From assembly GCA_050692195.1 (NCBI GenBank), contig JBOGVA010000043.1:1-20268 (forward strand): a stretch of 20,268 nucleotides of DNA, in the 5' to 3' direction. A program made the position numbers and the translations under genes. Shown in pieces: positions 6,546 to 14,494 of the stretch (position 1 is the first letter of the stretch; each line of letters begins with the position of its first letter). The DNA comes from JBOGVA01 sp050692195. GTDB lineage: Bacteria > Actinomycetota > UBA4738. The notes below the pieces were generated by a model. The model was not told where the DNA came from and did not search any database. It saw only the letters and a list, made by a program, of their open reading frames with translations.

Positions 6546-6881
6546 CTACGTCCTGACCGGGCCGCCGGGGCGAGGGAGCCCCAGGATCGCGGGCTTGAGC
6601 TCCTCCAGGGACGCGGCTTCTTCATCCGCTCCGCTCAGCGGGCCGAGGCTCACGATGCGGACCGTCGAGCGCGCTTCGCGGGCCCGCGAGGCGGCATCGG
6701 GCCCGAGTCCAGCATCGATCACCACGACGTCCGGCTGCCATTCACCGACCTGCCCACCCAACTCATCCAGCGAAGACGCTCCGCCGACGAGCTCCCAGTT
6801 CGTGCTGACCGCGGCGCGCTTCAGCTGGGCCAGTCGCCCCGCGTCGGCCGCGGCGCACAGCACTCTCAGAGCCCGGCACAT
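6546..6881 (-). CDS. Degenerate response-regulator receiver-like protein
   Basis: A 111-residue protein resembling a CheY-type receiver: LRVLCAAADA (5-14) at the position of beta-1 and the acidic pocket, LKRAAVSTNWELVGGASSLDEL as alpha-1/beta-2, and QPDVVVIDAGLGPDA with D56 at the phosphoacceptor position. A beta-4-like VRIVSLG (74-80) follows. The acidic pair after beta-1 is reduced to D13, the usual threonine is replaced by S78, and the C-terminal helix is short. No output domain follows. The start is ATG 6881, or possibly GTG 6917 in frame; neither has a strong ribosome binding site. It lies divergent from the GNAT gene and converges on the HNH gene. It may be a phosphorylation-independent pseudo-receiver. 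The plus-strand frame over the same DNA has shadow-like composition. Confidence 0.55.
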   Translation of the reverse strand: MCRALRVLCAAADAGRLAQLKRAAVSTNWELVGGASSLDELGGQVGEWQPDVVVIDAGLGPDAASRAREARSTVRIVSLGPLSGADEEAASLEELKPAILGLPRPGGPVRT

Positions 6882-6973
6882 CCGGGCAGCGTAACGGACG
6901 GATGCCAGGTCCGTCACCGGAACATCGCTAAGCTCCCCGCCATGCAAGCTCACTTGAACCTGGACCTCCGCGC

Positions 6974-7759
6974 ATGACCCTCCCCGAAGAGGTTCGCAAC
7001 TTCTGGTACGCGTTCTCGGAGCTTGGCCAACGCATGGACCGAACCGGCTGGGGACTCGTGCAGACCGACCCCCGCTTCCCGCTCGTGTGGGACGCCAACA
7101 ACGCGTGCGTCCTGGAGGCGGACCCCGCCCTGACCCTCGAGAGCATCCGACGGGAACTGCTTCCGTCGCTCCGGGCAGCCGGCGCGCCCTACGAGCACGT
7201 GGAGTTCTGGGACACCTCGGTGGAGAGCCCCGCGCTTCGGGAGGCCCGCGATGTCGGCCAGCGGTTCGACCCCGACGTCGTAATGGCCTTGGAGGATCCG
7301 GCCAGCGTGCCAGCGACCGGCACGGTCCGGACGAAGGAGATCGTCCGCCCCGATCCGAGCTTCTGGCCCTGGTATCGCGACAGCCTGAAGGAATTCGGCG
7401 ACGACCTCTCGGAGTCCGTGCTCGATCAGATGCTCCGCCGAGTCCGGGAGGTCTTTCAGCCGGCGGGGATCCGCTGGTTCGTGGGATTCGTCGACGAAGC
7501 GATGGCGGGTTACGCCAGCGTGATATCGCTGCACGGTGTGGCATACCTCGACAACGTGGTGACGATGCCGGGCTTTCGTCGGCGAGGTGTAGCCGCGGCA
7601 ACCGTTGAAGCGGTGATGAGAGCGACCCTGGAGTCTGGCCACACGTACGTGTTCCTGCTGGCCGAGGAGAACAGCGCTCCTCAGCGACTCTACGAGCGTC
7701 TCGGGTTTCGCGCCCGGACGCGCATCGAGAGCTTCACGCGGCGGCTCGGGGACGGTTGA
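6974..7759 (+). CDS. GNAT-family N-acetyltransferase, probably two-domain
   Basis: A 261-residue protein. The C-terminal half (about 125-261) has the GNAT acetyl-CoA site: LDNVVTMPGFRRRGVAAATVEAVM across 192-215, with the pyrophosphate-binding R-R-x-G-V-A turn at 203-207. It continues to ENSAPQRLYERLGFRARTRIESF, the usual beta-6/alpha-4 region. The N-terminal half (1-120; FPLVWDANNACVLE near 35-48) resembles the degenerate first domain of tandem GNAT proteins. The substrate is unknown. The gene ends 19 nt before nadC, so cotranscription with the NAD genes is likely. No clear Shine-Dalgarno precedes the ATG. Confidence 0.85.
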   Translation: MTLPEEVRNFWYAFSELGQRMDRTGWGLVQTDPRFPLVWDANNACVLEADPALTLESIRRELLPSLRAAGAPYEHVEFWDTSVESPALREARDVGQRFDPDVVMALEDPASVPATGTVRTKEIVRPDPSFWPWYRDSLKEFGDDLSESVLDQMLRRVREVFQPAGIRWFVGFVDEAMAGYASVISLHGVAYLDNVVTMPGFRRRGVAAATVEAVMRATLESGHTYVFLLAEENSAPQRLYERLGFRARTRIESFTRRLGDG

Positions 7760-7778
7760 TTCCCGGCCTGGGAAACTT

Positions 7779-8636
7779 GTGGCGATGACCGCCGTCCCCG
7801 AAGACCTGAGAACCATCGTCGAGCTCGCCCTGGCGGAAGATGCTCCTGCTGGAGACCTGACCACCCAGCTCGTCGTAGCGGAGGACGCGACGTGCCGGGC
7901 GGAGCTCCGGGCCAGTGCCCGGGGCGTGGTGGCGGGGGTCAGGACGGCCTCCGCCGTCTTCGACCTCGTGGCGGAGCAGAACGGAGGCGGCGTGGTGGAT
8001 CTCGATTGGGAGGTCAAGGACGGCGACTCGGTTTCCCCGGGCGAGCGCCTTTGCCTGATCACGGGGCCGGCCCGCGTCATCCTGCGAGCGGAGAGGGTGG
8101 CCATCAACTTCCTCTCGCATCTCTCCGGGGTGGCCACGATGACCCGGGCATTCGTCGAGGCCGCCAGGCCTGCCGAAGTGCTCTGCACACGCAAGACCGT
8201 CCCGGGGCTGCGCGCCTTGCAGCGGGAGGCGGTGCTCGCCGGAGGCGGTTCGCTCCACCGAGCCTCCCTGTCGGAGGCCGTGCTCATAAAGGAGAACCAC
8301 CAGCGGGTGGCGGGGGGAATCGCGGAGGCGGTGCGCCGCGCCCGGGCGCGGGGAGCGCCGGTCGAGATCGAGGTGGAGACGCTCGAGGAGCTGGACGAGG
8401 CGCTGCGCGCAGGGGCCGATCGGATCCTGCTGGACAATCCGAGCCCGGAGCTCGTGCGGGAGGCCACGTCCCGGGCGGGAGGTCCGGACCGCATCGAGAT
8501 CTCCGGCGGCGTTACGCTTGACTCGGTGGGCTCGCTGGTCGAAGCGGGCGCCCGGCTCGTCTCGGTGGGTCGGCTCACCCATTCGGCCCCGGCTCTCGAC
8601 ATGTCGCTCGAGGTGATCGATGCCCGAAGCATTTGA
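7779..8636 (+). CDS. nadC: Nicotinate-nucleotide pyrophosphorylase (carboxylating)
   Basis: NadC converts quinolinate and PRPP to nicotinate mononucleotide, CO2 and PPi in de novo NAD synthesis. The 285-residue protein has the family motifs in order: GDLTT (25-29), RAERVAINFLSHLSGVAT (103-120), the substrate loop CTRKTVPGLR (136-145), GGGSLHRASLSEAVLIKENH (155-174; H160, R161 and K171 bind phosphate/substrate), EIEVE (196-200), DRILLDN (214-220) and EISGGV (240-245). Length is normal. The start is taken as GTG 7779, five bases after GGGA; ATG 7785 is also in frame and differs by two residues. The 3' end overlaps nadA by 17 nt, which argues for translational coupling. Confidence 0.97.
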   Translation: MAMTAVPEDLRTIVELALAEDAPAGDLTTQLVVAEDATCRAELRASARGVVAGVRTASAVFDLVAEQNGGGVVDLDWEVKDGDSVSPGERLCLITGPARVILRAERVAINFLSHLSGVATMTRAFVEAARPAEVLCTRKTVPGLRALQREAVLAGGGSLHRASLSEAVLIKENHQRVAGGIAEAVRRARARGAPVEIEVETLEELDEALRAGADRILLDNPSPELVREATSRAGGPDRIEISGGVTLDSVGSLVEAGARLVSVGRLTHSAPALDMSLEVIDARSI

Positions 8637-9609
8637 GGAGTGGGCCCGGGAGGTCCGAAAGCTGGCCGGGGAGCGCCGGGCGGTGATCCTGGCCCACAAC
8701 TATCAGGTCCCGTGGATCCAGGACGTCGCCGACTTCGTCGGCGACTCGCTCCAGCTGTCTCGCCAGGCGGCCGACACCGATGCCGAGGTCATCGTGTTCT
8801 GCGGCGTCCACTTCATGGCCGAGACCGCGAAGATCCTCTCGCCCGCCAAGACCGTGTTGATCCCCGACCTGGACGCCGGCTGCTCTCTGGCAGCCTCCAT
8901 CACCGGGGAGCAGCTTCGAGAGTGGAAGGCGGAGCATCCGGGCGCCGCCGTGGTCGCCTACGTGAACACGTCGGCCGAGGTCAAAGCGGAGTCCGACATC
9001 TGCTGCACCTCGTCCAACGCCGCCGAGGTAGTCGCCTCCATCCCGGAGGGGCAAGAGATCCTGTTCCTGCCGGACATGTTCCTCGGCGCCCACGTGGAGC
9101 GGCAGACCGGCCGCAAGATGCACCTGTGGATGGGCGAATGCCACGTCCACGCGGGCATCGGTGCCCAGGAGATGCGGGCGAAGGCGGAGGCGGAGCCCGA
9201 GGCCGAGCTCCTCATCCACCCGGAGTGTGGCTGCTCGACCGCGGCCCTCTTTCTCATGGGGGAGGGCGTGTTGCCGGCGGAGCGGACCAAGGTCCTGTCG
9301 ACCGGTGGGATGGTGAAGGAATCCAGGGTCTCGGCAGCCCGGAAGTTCCTGGTGGCCACGGAGACCGGAATCTTGCACCAGCTGCGCAAGGCCAACCCGG
9401 ACAAGACGTTCGAGCCCATCGACGAGTACGCCGTATGCCAGTACATGAAGACGATCACCCCCGCGAAGCTCCTCCGGTCGCTCAGGGAGGGAGTCTTCGA
9501 GGTCACGGTCCGCGATGAGATCCGGATGCGGGCGGCTCGAGCGGTGGAGCGGATGATCGAGATCAGTCCCTCCCCGGTCGCCGGATCCGTCCCCGTCACC
9601 GCTTCCTGA
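8620..9609 (+). CDS. nadA: Quinolinate synthase
   Basis: NadA condenses iminoaspartate with dihydroxyacetone phosphate to form quinolinate, using a [4Fe-4S] cluster. The 329-residue protein shows LAHNYQ (24-29), FCGVHFMAETAKIL (60-73), the three cluster cysteines C88 (DAGCSLA), C174 (GECHVHAGI) and C273 (AVCQYMK), plus HPECGCST (200-207), STGGM (227-231) and ATETGILHQL. C-C pairs elsewhere (C128/C129) are outside the cluster. The ATG at 8620 has GAGGTG just upstream and sits inside the end of nadC. The product feeds NadC directly. The iminoaspartate source (NadB or an aspartate dehydrogenase) is not in this window. Confidence 0.97.
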   Translation: MPEAFEEWAREVRKLAGERRAVILAHNYQVPWIQDVADFVGDSLQLSRQAADTDAEVIVFCGVHFMAETAKILSPAKTVLIPDLDAGCSLAASITGEQLREWKAEHPGAAVVAYVNTSAEVKAESDICCTSSNAAEVVASIPEGQEILFLPDMFLGAHVERQTGRKMHLWMGECHVHAGIGAQEMRAKAEAEPEAELLIHPECGCSTAALFLMGEGVLPAERTKVLSTGGMVKESRVSAARKFLVATETGILHQLRKANPDKTFEPIDEYAVCQYMKTITPAKLLRSLREGVFEVTVRDEIRMRAARAVERMIEISPSPVAGSVPVTAS

Positions 9610-9660
9610 GCTCCGCGAACACTGGACGAGGGCGCCGAACGCCATCATCCTTGTCCTCGC

Positions 9661-10446
9661 ATGACCACTTCCCCGGAGCGGGACACGAAGCGAAGGAGTC
9701 GCAGGGTGCTGGGGTTGTTTGGCTCGGGCGAGTTCGAGCCGTGGGCCGAGGAGGTCGATCGCTGGCTCCTGGCTCGGAGCCCGGCCGGCGAGGGCTCGGT
9801 CCTCATCCTCCCGACCGCAAGCGCGCCGGAAGGAGACCGCGTGTTCGAACGATGGGGGGACATGGGCTTGGTGCACTACGCGCGCATCGGGGTCTCCGCC
9901 GAGGTCCTCCCCCTCAAGACGAAGGAAGACGCGGACCGCGAGGATCTCGCCGAAAGGGTTCGCGGGGCCTCGATGGCCTTCTTCTCCGGCGGGAACGCCG
10001 CCTATCTCGCAGAGGTCCTGTCGGGGTCCAGGTTCTGGCGCGCCCTCCTTGCCGCCATGGATCGAGGGATGGCCTATGCCGGGTGTAGCGCGGGGGTCGC
10101 CGGTCTCGGCGAGCGAGCGCCGGACAATTCGACCAGGAGCTGGGTCGGGGCAGACTCATGGAGGCCCGGACTGCGGCTCTTCCACAGGACGCTGTTCGGC
10201 GTCCACTGGGATGCCCTGGACCGGCACGTGCCGGGGCTGAGGGCGTCCATAGTCGCTTCCATTCCTCCCGACCACCGGCTGCTGGCGATCGACGAGAAGA
10301 CCGCGGTCGTCGGCGATGGCTCGAGCTGGACGGTTATGGGCTCGGGGGGCGCATATCTTCTCGAGGACGGCGAATGGAGCGAGCACCGAGCGGGCAGCTC
10401 ATTCCCCGCGGACCTGGGGAACGGAAGCGGCGACGCGGCCAGCTAA
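9661..10446 (+). CDS. Peptidase S51 / cyanophycinase-like hydrolase
   Basis: A 261-residue protein with the class-I-amidotransferase-like fold of family S51 (dipeptidase E, cyanophycinase). The N-terminal strand LGLFGSGEF (17-25) leads to VLILPTASAPEGD (47-59), the FFSGGNAAYL motif (107-116) and the nucleophile elbow YAGCSAGVAGLG (139-150) with S143. Later HRLLAIDEKTAVVGDG supplies the conserved C-terminal acidic segment. There is no signal peptide, so it is probably cytoplasmic. The physiological substrate is unknown; Asp-containing peptides or other amides fit the family. It starts 51 nt after nadA and is the last plus-strand gene of that block. Its TAA overlaps the convergent ccmI stop by 3 nt. 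Confidence 0.82.
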   Translation: MTTSPERDTKRRSRRVLGLFGSGEFEPWAEEVDRWLLARSPAGEGSVLILPTASAPEGDRVFERWGDMGLVHYARIGVSAEVLPLKTKEDADREDLAERVRGASMAFFSGGNAAYLAEVLSGSRFWRALLAAMDRGMAYAGCSAGVAGLGERAPDNSTRSWVGADSWRPGLRLFHRTLFGVHWDALDRHVPGLRASIVASIPPDHRLLAIDEKTAVVGDGSSWTVMGSGGAYLLEDGEWSEHRAGSSFPADLGNGSGDAAS

Positions 10447-11354
10447 CCTGTCCCAGCCTCCGCCTCTCGGAGCAATCCTTCCACCTCCGCCCGGCGCGAT
10501 CCGAACGGCGCAGCCTCCAGGTATTCGCGGAAGGCCGCCGCCGCGGCCGCGGGGCGATCGAGGCCTCTCATGAGGATCACACCCTTGAAGTACAACCCCT
10601 CCGGGTAGTCGGGATCGACCTCCAGGGCCCGCTCCACCGAGCTGAGACCCTCGTCGGCCCGTCCGGCCAGGTACAGCAGGAAGCCCAGGCTTGCCCTGGC
10701 CTCCGCACTCCGAGGCTCGATCTCCAGAGCCACGACGTACTGCTCGATGGCCGCCCGGGCATCGCCGGAGTCCATGTACCTCTGGGCCAGGTCCAGCCGG
10801 GCCGCAAGGTCTCGAGGGTGCTCGAGCACTCGCTGCTCGAAGAACGAGAGCGGATCGACCGCGCCCGGCGGCGCTTCGGGAACTCCCCCGGTGAACGGAC
10901 GGCCAGGATCCCGATCCCTCACTGCGCCGGCCAGGACGGTCACCACTCCCGCCACTATGGCCGCAGAGACCAGCGCCGCGATGAGGGTCGGGGCGTGCTG
11001 CTTCCTCTTCTCTTCCGGCCGACCCTCTCCATTCCACGCGGCCACCCGGCGAACCGTCTTCAAGCTCGCTCCGAGCTCCCCGGCCCGATCCCGAGCTTCC
11101 AACGCGCGGAGCACGGCGATCGTGCGGGTCTCGGTCTCTCCGCGTATCCGCCGATAGGCATCCTCCGCAAGCTCGCCCCTCGTCCGCTCCTCGTCTAGGT
11201 CCCTCAGGGCTCGCATCAGGCTGAGCCGCTGGTCCTCCAGGGGGTCGACGAGCCGCTCGAGGGCTACCTGACGCGATCCGCCGAATGGCCACAGCACACC
11301 GGCGGCCGCTATCCCGGACAGCAGGGCCGCGCACACAAAGATGATCCAGGTCAC
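10443..11354 (-). CDS. ccmI: CcmI/CycH-like TPR protein of cytochrome c maturation
   Basis: A 303-residue protein with an N-terminal membrane helix (2-22) and a cytoplasmic loop (30-95) rich in charged helix, including LMRALRDLDEERTRGEL, the usual CcmI loop signature. A second membrane helix follows (121-143), then an extracytoplasmic region with about three TPR units (182-215, 216-249, 250-283). In System I, CcmI chaperones apocytochrome c and delivers it to the CcmF/H heme ligation complex. The GTG start overlaps the ccmH stop (GTGA), and it is the last gene of the operon. In E. coli, CcmH and CcmI are fused; here they are separate, as in alphaproteobacteria. The family call rests on topology, the loop and context; TPR sequence alone is not specific. 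Confidence 0.85.
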   Translation of the reverse strand: MTWIIFVCAALLSGIAAAGVLWPFGGSRQVALERLVDPLEDQRLSLMRALRDLDEERTRGELAEDAYRRIRGETETRTIAVLRALEARDRAGELGASLKTVRRVAAWNGEGRPEEKRKQHAPTLIAALVSAAIVAGVVTVLAGAVRDRDPGRPFTGGVPEAPPGAVDPLSFFEQRVLEHPRDLAARLDLAQRYMDSGDARAAIEQYVVALEIEPRSAEARASLGFLLYLAGRADEGLSSVERALEVDPDYPEGLYFKGVILMRGLDRPAAAAAAFREYLEAAPFGSRRAEVEGLLREAEAGTG

Positions 11355-11851
11355 TCCGGCTCCTCCTGCGCCACTAGGAGCGAGCTCTCGAGCAGCCTTC
11401 GATCTGCCCCAGTCACCGGGTCCGGCGGTGCATCCGTGCCAGGACCGGGCTCACCTCCCGCCGTCCAGCGCCGGGTGGCCGCGCCCGCCACCGCCAATCC
11501 GCCGATGAGCAGTGCAGCGGGTGCCAGCCAGGCCACCCAGTTGATCCCGCGCGGTCGTGGGGAGAGAAGGACCCACTCACCGTATGCGGCCACGAACTCC
11601 TCACGGATCTCGTCGGGAGCCTTGCCGGCCTGCAGGTCGCGGGCGATGCTGGCACGCATGTCGTGGGCCAGCGTGGACGGTGAGTCCGCCACGGAGAGGT
11701 TCTGGCACACGGGACACCGCAATGTGGAAGCCACCGCCCGGACCCTCTCGGCCAGGGCCGGCGCAGGGGCCGGGCCACGGGTCGCCGCGAACGCCAGCGC
11801 GGTCCCGGCCGACAGGAGCGACACCGAGATGACGAGCATCCGGAGCTTCAC
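11351..11851 (-). CDS. ccmH: Cytochrome c maturation protein CcmH/CycL, thiol-disulfide subunit
   Basis: A 166-residue protein with an N-terminal signal/anchor (5-24), the diagnostic LRCPVCQNLSVADS motif (44-57; redox pair C46 and C49), the conserved helical DMRASIARDLQAGKAPDEI stretch, the FVAAYGEWVLLSPRP segment (86-100) and a C-terminal membrane helix (104-125). CcmH keeps the apocytochrome CxxCH cysteines reduced for heme ligation. The GTG at 11851 overlaps the ccmG stop (GTGA) and has GGGAG seven bases upstream. The ATG at 11839 is a weaker alternative. The C-terminal tail (130-166) is a poorly conserved, proline/acid-rich extension. Confidence 0.95.
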   Translation of the reverse strand: MKLRMLVISVSLLSAGTALAFAATRGPAPAPALAERVRAVASTLRCPVCQNLSVADSPSTLAHDMRASIARDLQAGKAPDEIREEFVAAYGEWVLLSPRPRGINWVAWLAPAALLIGGLAVAGAATRRWTAGGEPGPGTDAPPDPVTGADRRLLESSLLVAQEEPE

Positions 11852-12459
11852 GACTCGTCTCCCAGGAGCCCGGCGATGCGATCGCTTAGCTCCCCGTAGC
11901 TCACCGGCCCCACCCGCCAGTACCTCACCCGGCCATCCGGAGCGATGAGATAGGTCTGAGGAACCCCGTACACGCCGAAGGCGAGGGCGGTTCGCGCATC
12001 CGGGTCCTGGAGGATCGGCCACTCCCCACCCATCTCCTGGAGGTAGGCCATGGAGGCCGAAGGAGAGTCCTGGAATGGGATGCCCAGGAAGACAACGCCC
12101 CTTTCCCGGAACCGCCGCCAGGCTGCCTCCAAGGCAGGATGCTCGATCCGGCACTCCCTGCACCAGGAAGCCCAGAAGTTGACCAGGACGACCTGTCCGC
12201 GGAGATCGGCGAGCCGCACGGTCGTGGATCCGTCCATCGTGGCCAGGGCGAAATCGGGCGCCGGCCGGCCGATGAGCTGCGAGCGGATGGCGCCCGGATC
12301 GCGGGAAAGCCCGAACGCGAGCAGGCCGGCCAGGGCCGTAGCCGCCGACGCCACGGCGGCCAGGAGCATCCACCGTCCGCGTCGCCACCCGCGTGCGATG
12401 CCAGGAGAGCCCAGGACGGAGGGATGGCGGCGGGCGGCCTGGTCGAAGCTCCTCGTCAT
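11848..12459 (-). CDS. ccmG: Thioredoxin-like thiol:disulfide interchange protein (CcmG/DsbE/TlpA)
   Basis: A 203-residue membrane-anchored thioredoxin-fold protein. One hydrophobic helix (31-51) is followed by IGRPAPDFAL (63-72), the active site FWASWCRECRIEHP (95-108; C100 and C103), the GIPFQDS segment (126-132) and the cis-proline loop YGVPQTYLI (164-172). CcmG reduces the CcmH/apocytochrome disulfide outside the membrane. The CREC active site and the insert around GIPFQDS are typical of the CcmG/ResA group rather than plain thioredoxin. The ATG at 12459 overlaps the ccmF stop by one base (TGATG). The N-terminal 30 residues before the helix are basic and unusually long; no better start was seen. 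Confidence 0.93.
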   Translation of the reverse strand: MTRSFDQAARRHPSVLGSPGIARGWRRGRWMLLAAVASAATALAGLLAFGLSRDPGAIRSQLIGRPAPDFALATMDGSTTVRLADLRGQVVLVNFWASWCRECRIEHPALEAAWRRFRERGVVFLGIPFQDSPSASMAYLQEMGGEWPILQDPDARTALAFGVYGVPQTYLIAPDGRVRYWRVGPVSYGELSDRIAGLLGDES

Positions 12460-14489
12460 CAGGCTCGAGCCTCCTCCGACAGGGACGGCTCGTCGAGGGC
12501 TCCCAACTCGGTGAGCCTTCGCTGCTTCCGGGGCATTGGTCGTGGGCTCAACGTGCCACCCGGCCACGCCGCCAGCAGTCCGCCGAGGGCAATGATGGCC
12601 CCCCCGACCCACAGCCACATGACTCCGGGATTGAGGAAGAAACGGAACGTGGCCCGTCCGCCCTCTCCGTCGAACCCGATGACCGACGAATACAGATCCC
12701 TTCGCGCCCCGTACTTGATGGAAGGGGTCCCGATGGGTTCGGAGGCCCCGGGATAGAGATTCAGGGACGGACCGAGACCCCCCAGGTTTCGGCCGTCTCT
12801 GGTCAGGGTCAGGTCGGCGATCAGTACCTGTCGGTGCGGTTGGCGAAGGACCCGCCGGCCTTCGTACCGAACCTCGTACCCCGCGAACGCGATGGACTCG
12901 CCGCGAGAGAGGGTGACCTCGGTCTGGCGAGCGAACGACGAGGAGGCGGTGAGGGCCACGGCGGCGATCGCCACGCCCACGTGGGCCAGGTAACCCCCGT
13001 ACATCCGCCGATTCCGGCCCAGAGCCACGCCGAGGACCGTCCGTCGCGGCCGCCCGGTGGCCCGGGCGAAGGCACCGACACCCCGCGCGATCTCGCCGGC
13101 GTTTGACGCAGCAACGAACGTGGCCAGGCCGAACGTCCCCAGGGCCGCGAGGTTCCGCGTTCCCGCCCCTGCCAGCCCAACCACCACGACGGACCCGGCG
13201 GCCGCAGGCATCAGGACCCTTCGGCTGATCTGGTCGAACGAGGCCCGTCGCCACGGCAGCAGCGGTCCCACGCCCATCAGGAAGAGCAACAGGAGGAACA
13301 GGGGGACCGTCGTCTGCCGGAAGTAGGGCTCGCCCACGCTCGCCTGCCGGTTCGCGAGGGCCTCGACGACCAGGGGGAAGATCGTCCCCAGCAGGACCAC
13401 GAAGGTCAGCGTCAGCAGCACGAGGTTGTTCCCGAGAAACGCCGATTCCCGGGACAGCGCGGAATCGAACCGCCCCTCCGAGCGCAGCCGCCACCCCTGC
13501 AAGGCGATCAGCCCGAAACCCGCCAGCAGCACCAGGACGAGGAACCCGAGGTACAGGGGCCCCACGATCGATTGGGCGAACGTATGGACGGAGGACAGGA
13601 TGCTGCCGCGTGTGAGGAACGTGCCGAAGGTGGTGAGGGCGAAGGTCCCCACGATCAGGGACAGGTTCCACACTTTGAGCATGCCCCTTCGCTCCTGGAT
13701 CACCACCGAGTGCAGGAACGCCGTAGCCGTGAGCCAGGGCAAGAGCGCCACGTTCTCCACGGGGTCCCAGGCCCAGTAACCGCCCCAGCCCAGAACCCCA
13801 TACGACCACAGGGCCCCCAGCACGAGCCCCGCCGTGAGGAAGATCCAGGCTGCCAGCGTCCAGCGCCTGGTGATGCGGATCCATCGATCGGAGAGCGTGC
13901 CGGTGACGAGAGAGGCGATGGCGAAGGAGAACGGGACGGTGAACCCGATGAACCCCAGGTACAGCATCGGGGGATGCACCGCCATGAGGGGATGGTTCTG
14001 CAGCAGGGGCAGCGGGCCCCTCCCGTCCGGGAGCGCCACTCCCAGCGAGGCGAATGGAGATGTCGGCCCCAGCACCAGCGCCAGGTAGAAGGCGGACACC
14101 CCGTACATCACGGCAAGGACCCAGGGGAGGGTCTCGGGGCGGCGCCGACGGAACCGGAACGCGACCGCCGCGATGTAGCCGGCCAGGATGAGGTTCCAAA
14201 GGAGCAGCGATCCCTCGTCCGCCGACCACAGCGAGAGCACCTTGAAGAAGGTCGGGGTTGCCCGGCTCGAGTTCTCTGCCACGTACCGGAGCGAGAAGTC
14301 GTCGGCCAGGATCGCCGCCAGCATGGCGCCGTTGGCCGCGAGCACCACGGCCAGGAGGGAGTAGGCGGTGGTTCGGGCGCTCTCGACCAGGAGCGGCCGG
14401 TTGCGGCGGGCGCCGATCACCGAGACCGCGAGCCCGTACAGGGCCAGCCCCAACCCCAGCGCCAGGGCAAAGCCTCCCAGCCGTTCCAA
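12459..14489 (-). CDS. ccmF: Cytochrome c heme lyase subunit CcmF
   Basis: A 676-residue multispanning protein, close to the usual CcmF length (about 650). It has the SLWSADEGSLLLW motif (86-98), NHPLMAVHPPMLYLG (165-179) with H166 and H172, and the tryptophan-rich heme-handling WWD motif GYWAWDPVENVALLPWL (237-253), followed by H260. A large extracytoplasmic domain lies near 520-630, ahead of a final helix. CcmF takes heme from holo-CcmE and attaches it to apocytochrome c with CcmH and CcmI. The start is taken as TTG 14489, 5 nt after the ccmE stop and about ten bases after a GGAGGAGGGG stretch. The frame is open upstream, but that part overlaps ccmE. Confidence 0.96.
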   Translation of the reverse strand: MERLGGFALALGLGLALYGLAVSVIGARRNRPLLVESARTTAYSLLAVVLAANGAMLAAILADDFSLRYVAENSSRATPTFFKVLSLWSADEGSLLLWNLILAGYIAAVAFRFRRRRPETLPWVLAVMYGVSAFYLALVLGPTSPFASLGVALPDGRGPLPLLQNHPLMAVHPPMLYLGFIGFTVPFSFAIASLVTGTLSDRWIRITRRWTLAAWIFLTAGLVLGALWSYGVLGWGGYWAWDPVENVALLPWLTATAFLHSVVIQERRGMLKVWNLSLIVGTFALTTFGTFLTRGSILSSVHTFAQSIVGPLYLGFLVLVLLAGFGLIALQGWRLRSEGRFDSALSRESAFLGNNLVLLTLTFVVLLGTIFPLVVEALANRQASVGEPYFRQTTVPLFLLLLFLMGVGPLLPWRRASFDQISRRVLMPAAAGSVVVVGLAGAGTRNLAALGTFGLATFVAASNAGEIARGVGAFARATGRPRRTVLGVALGRNRRMYGGYLAHVGVAIAAVALTASSSFARQTEVTLSRGESIAFAGYEVRYEGRRVLRQPHRQVLIADLTLTRDGRNLGGLGPSLNLYPGASEPIGTPSIKYGARRDLYSSVIGFDGEGGRATFRFFLNPGVMWLWVGGAIIALGGLLAAWPGGTLSPRPMPRKQRRLTELGALDEPSLSEEARA

Positions 14490-14494
14490 GCCCG

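Noticed and set aside
6484..6894. Plus-strand frame opposite the receiver-like gene
   Set aside because: Ser/Ala/Pro/Arg-rich without structure. The minus-strand frame has receiver-like strands and helices.
10158..11198. Plus-strand frame (346 codons) over the S51 gene end and ccmI
   Set aside because: Runs across two real genes on different strands, with low-complexity composition and no recognisable motif.
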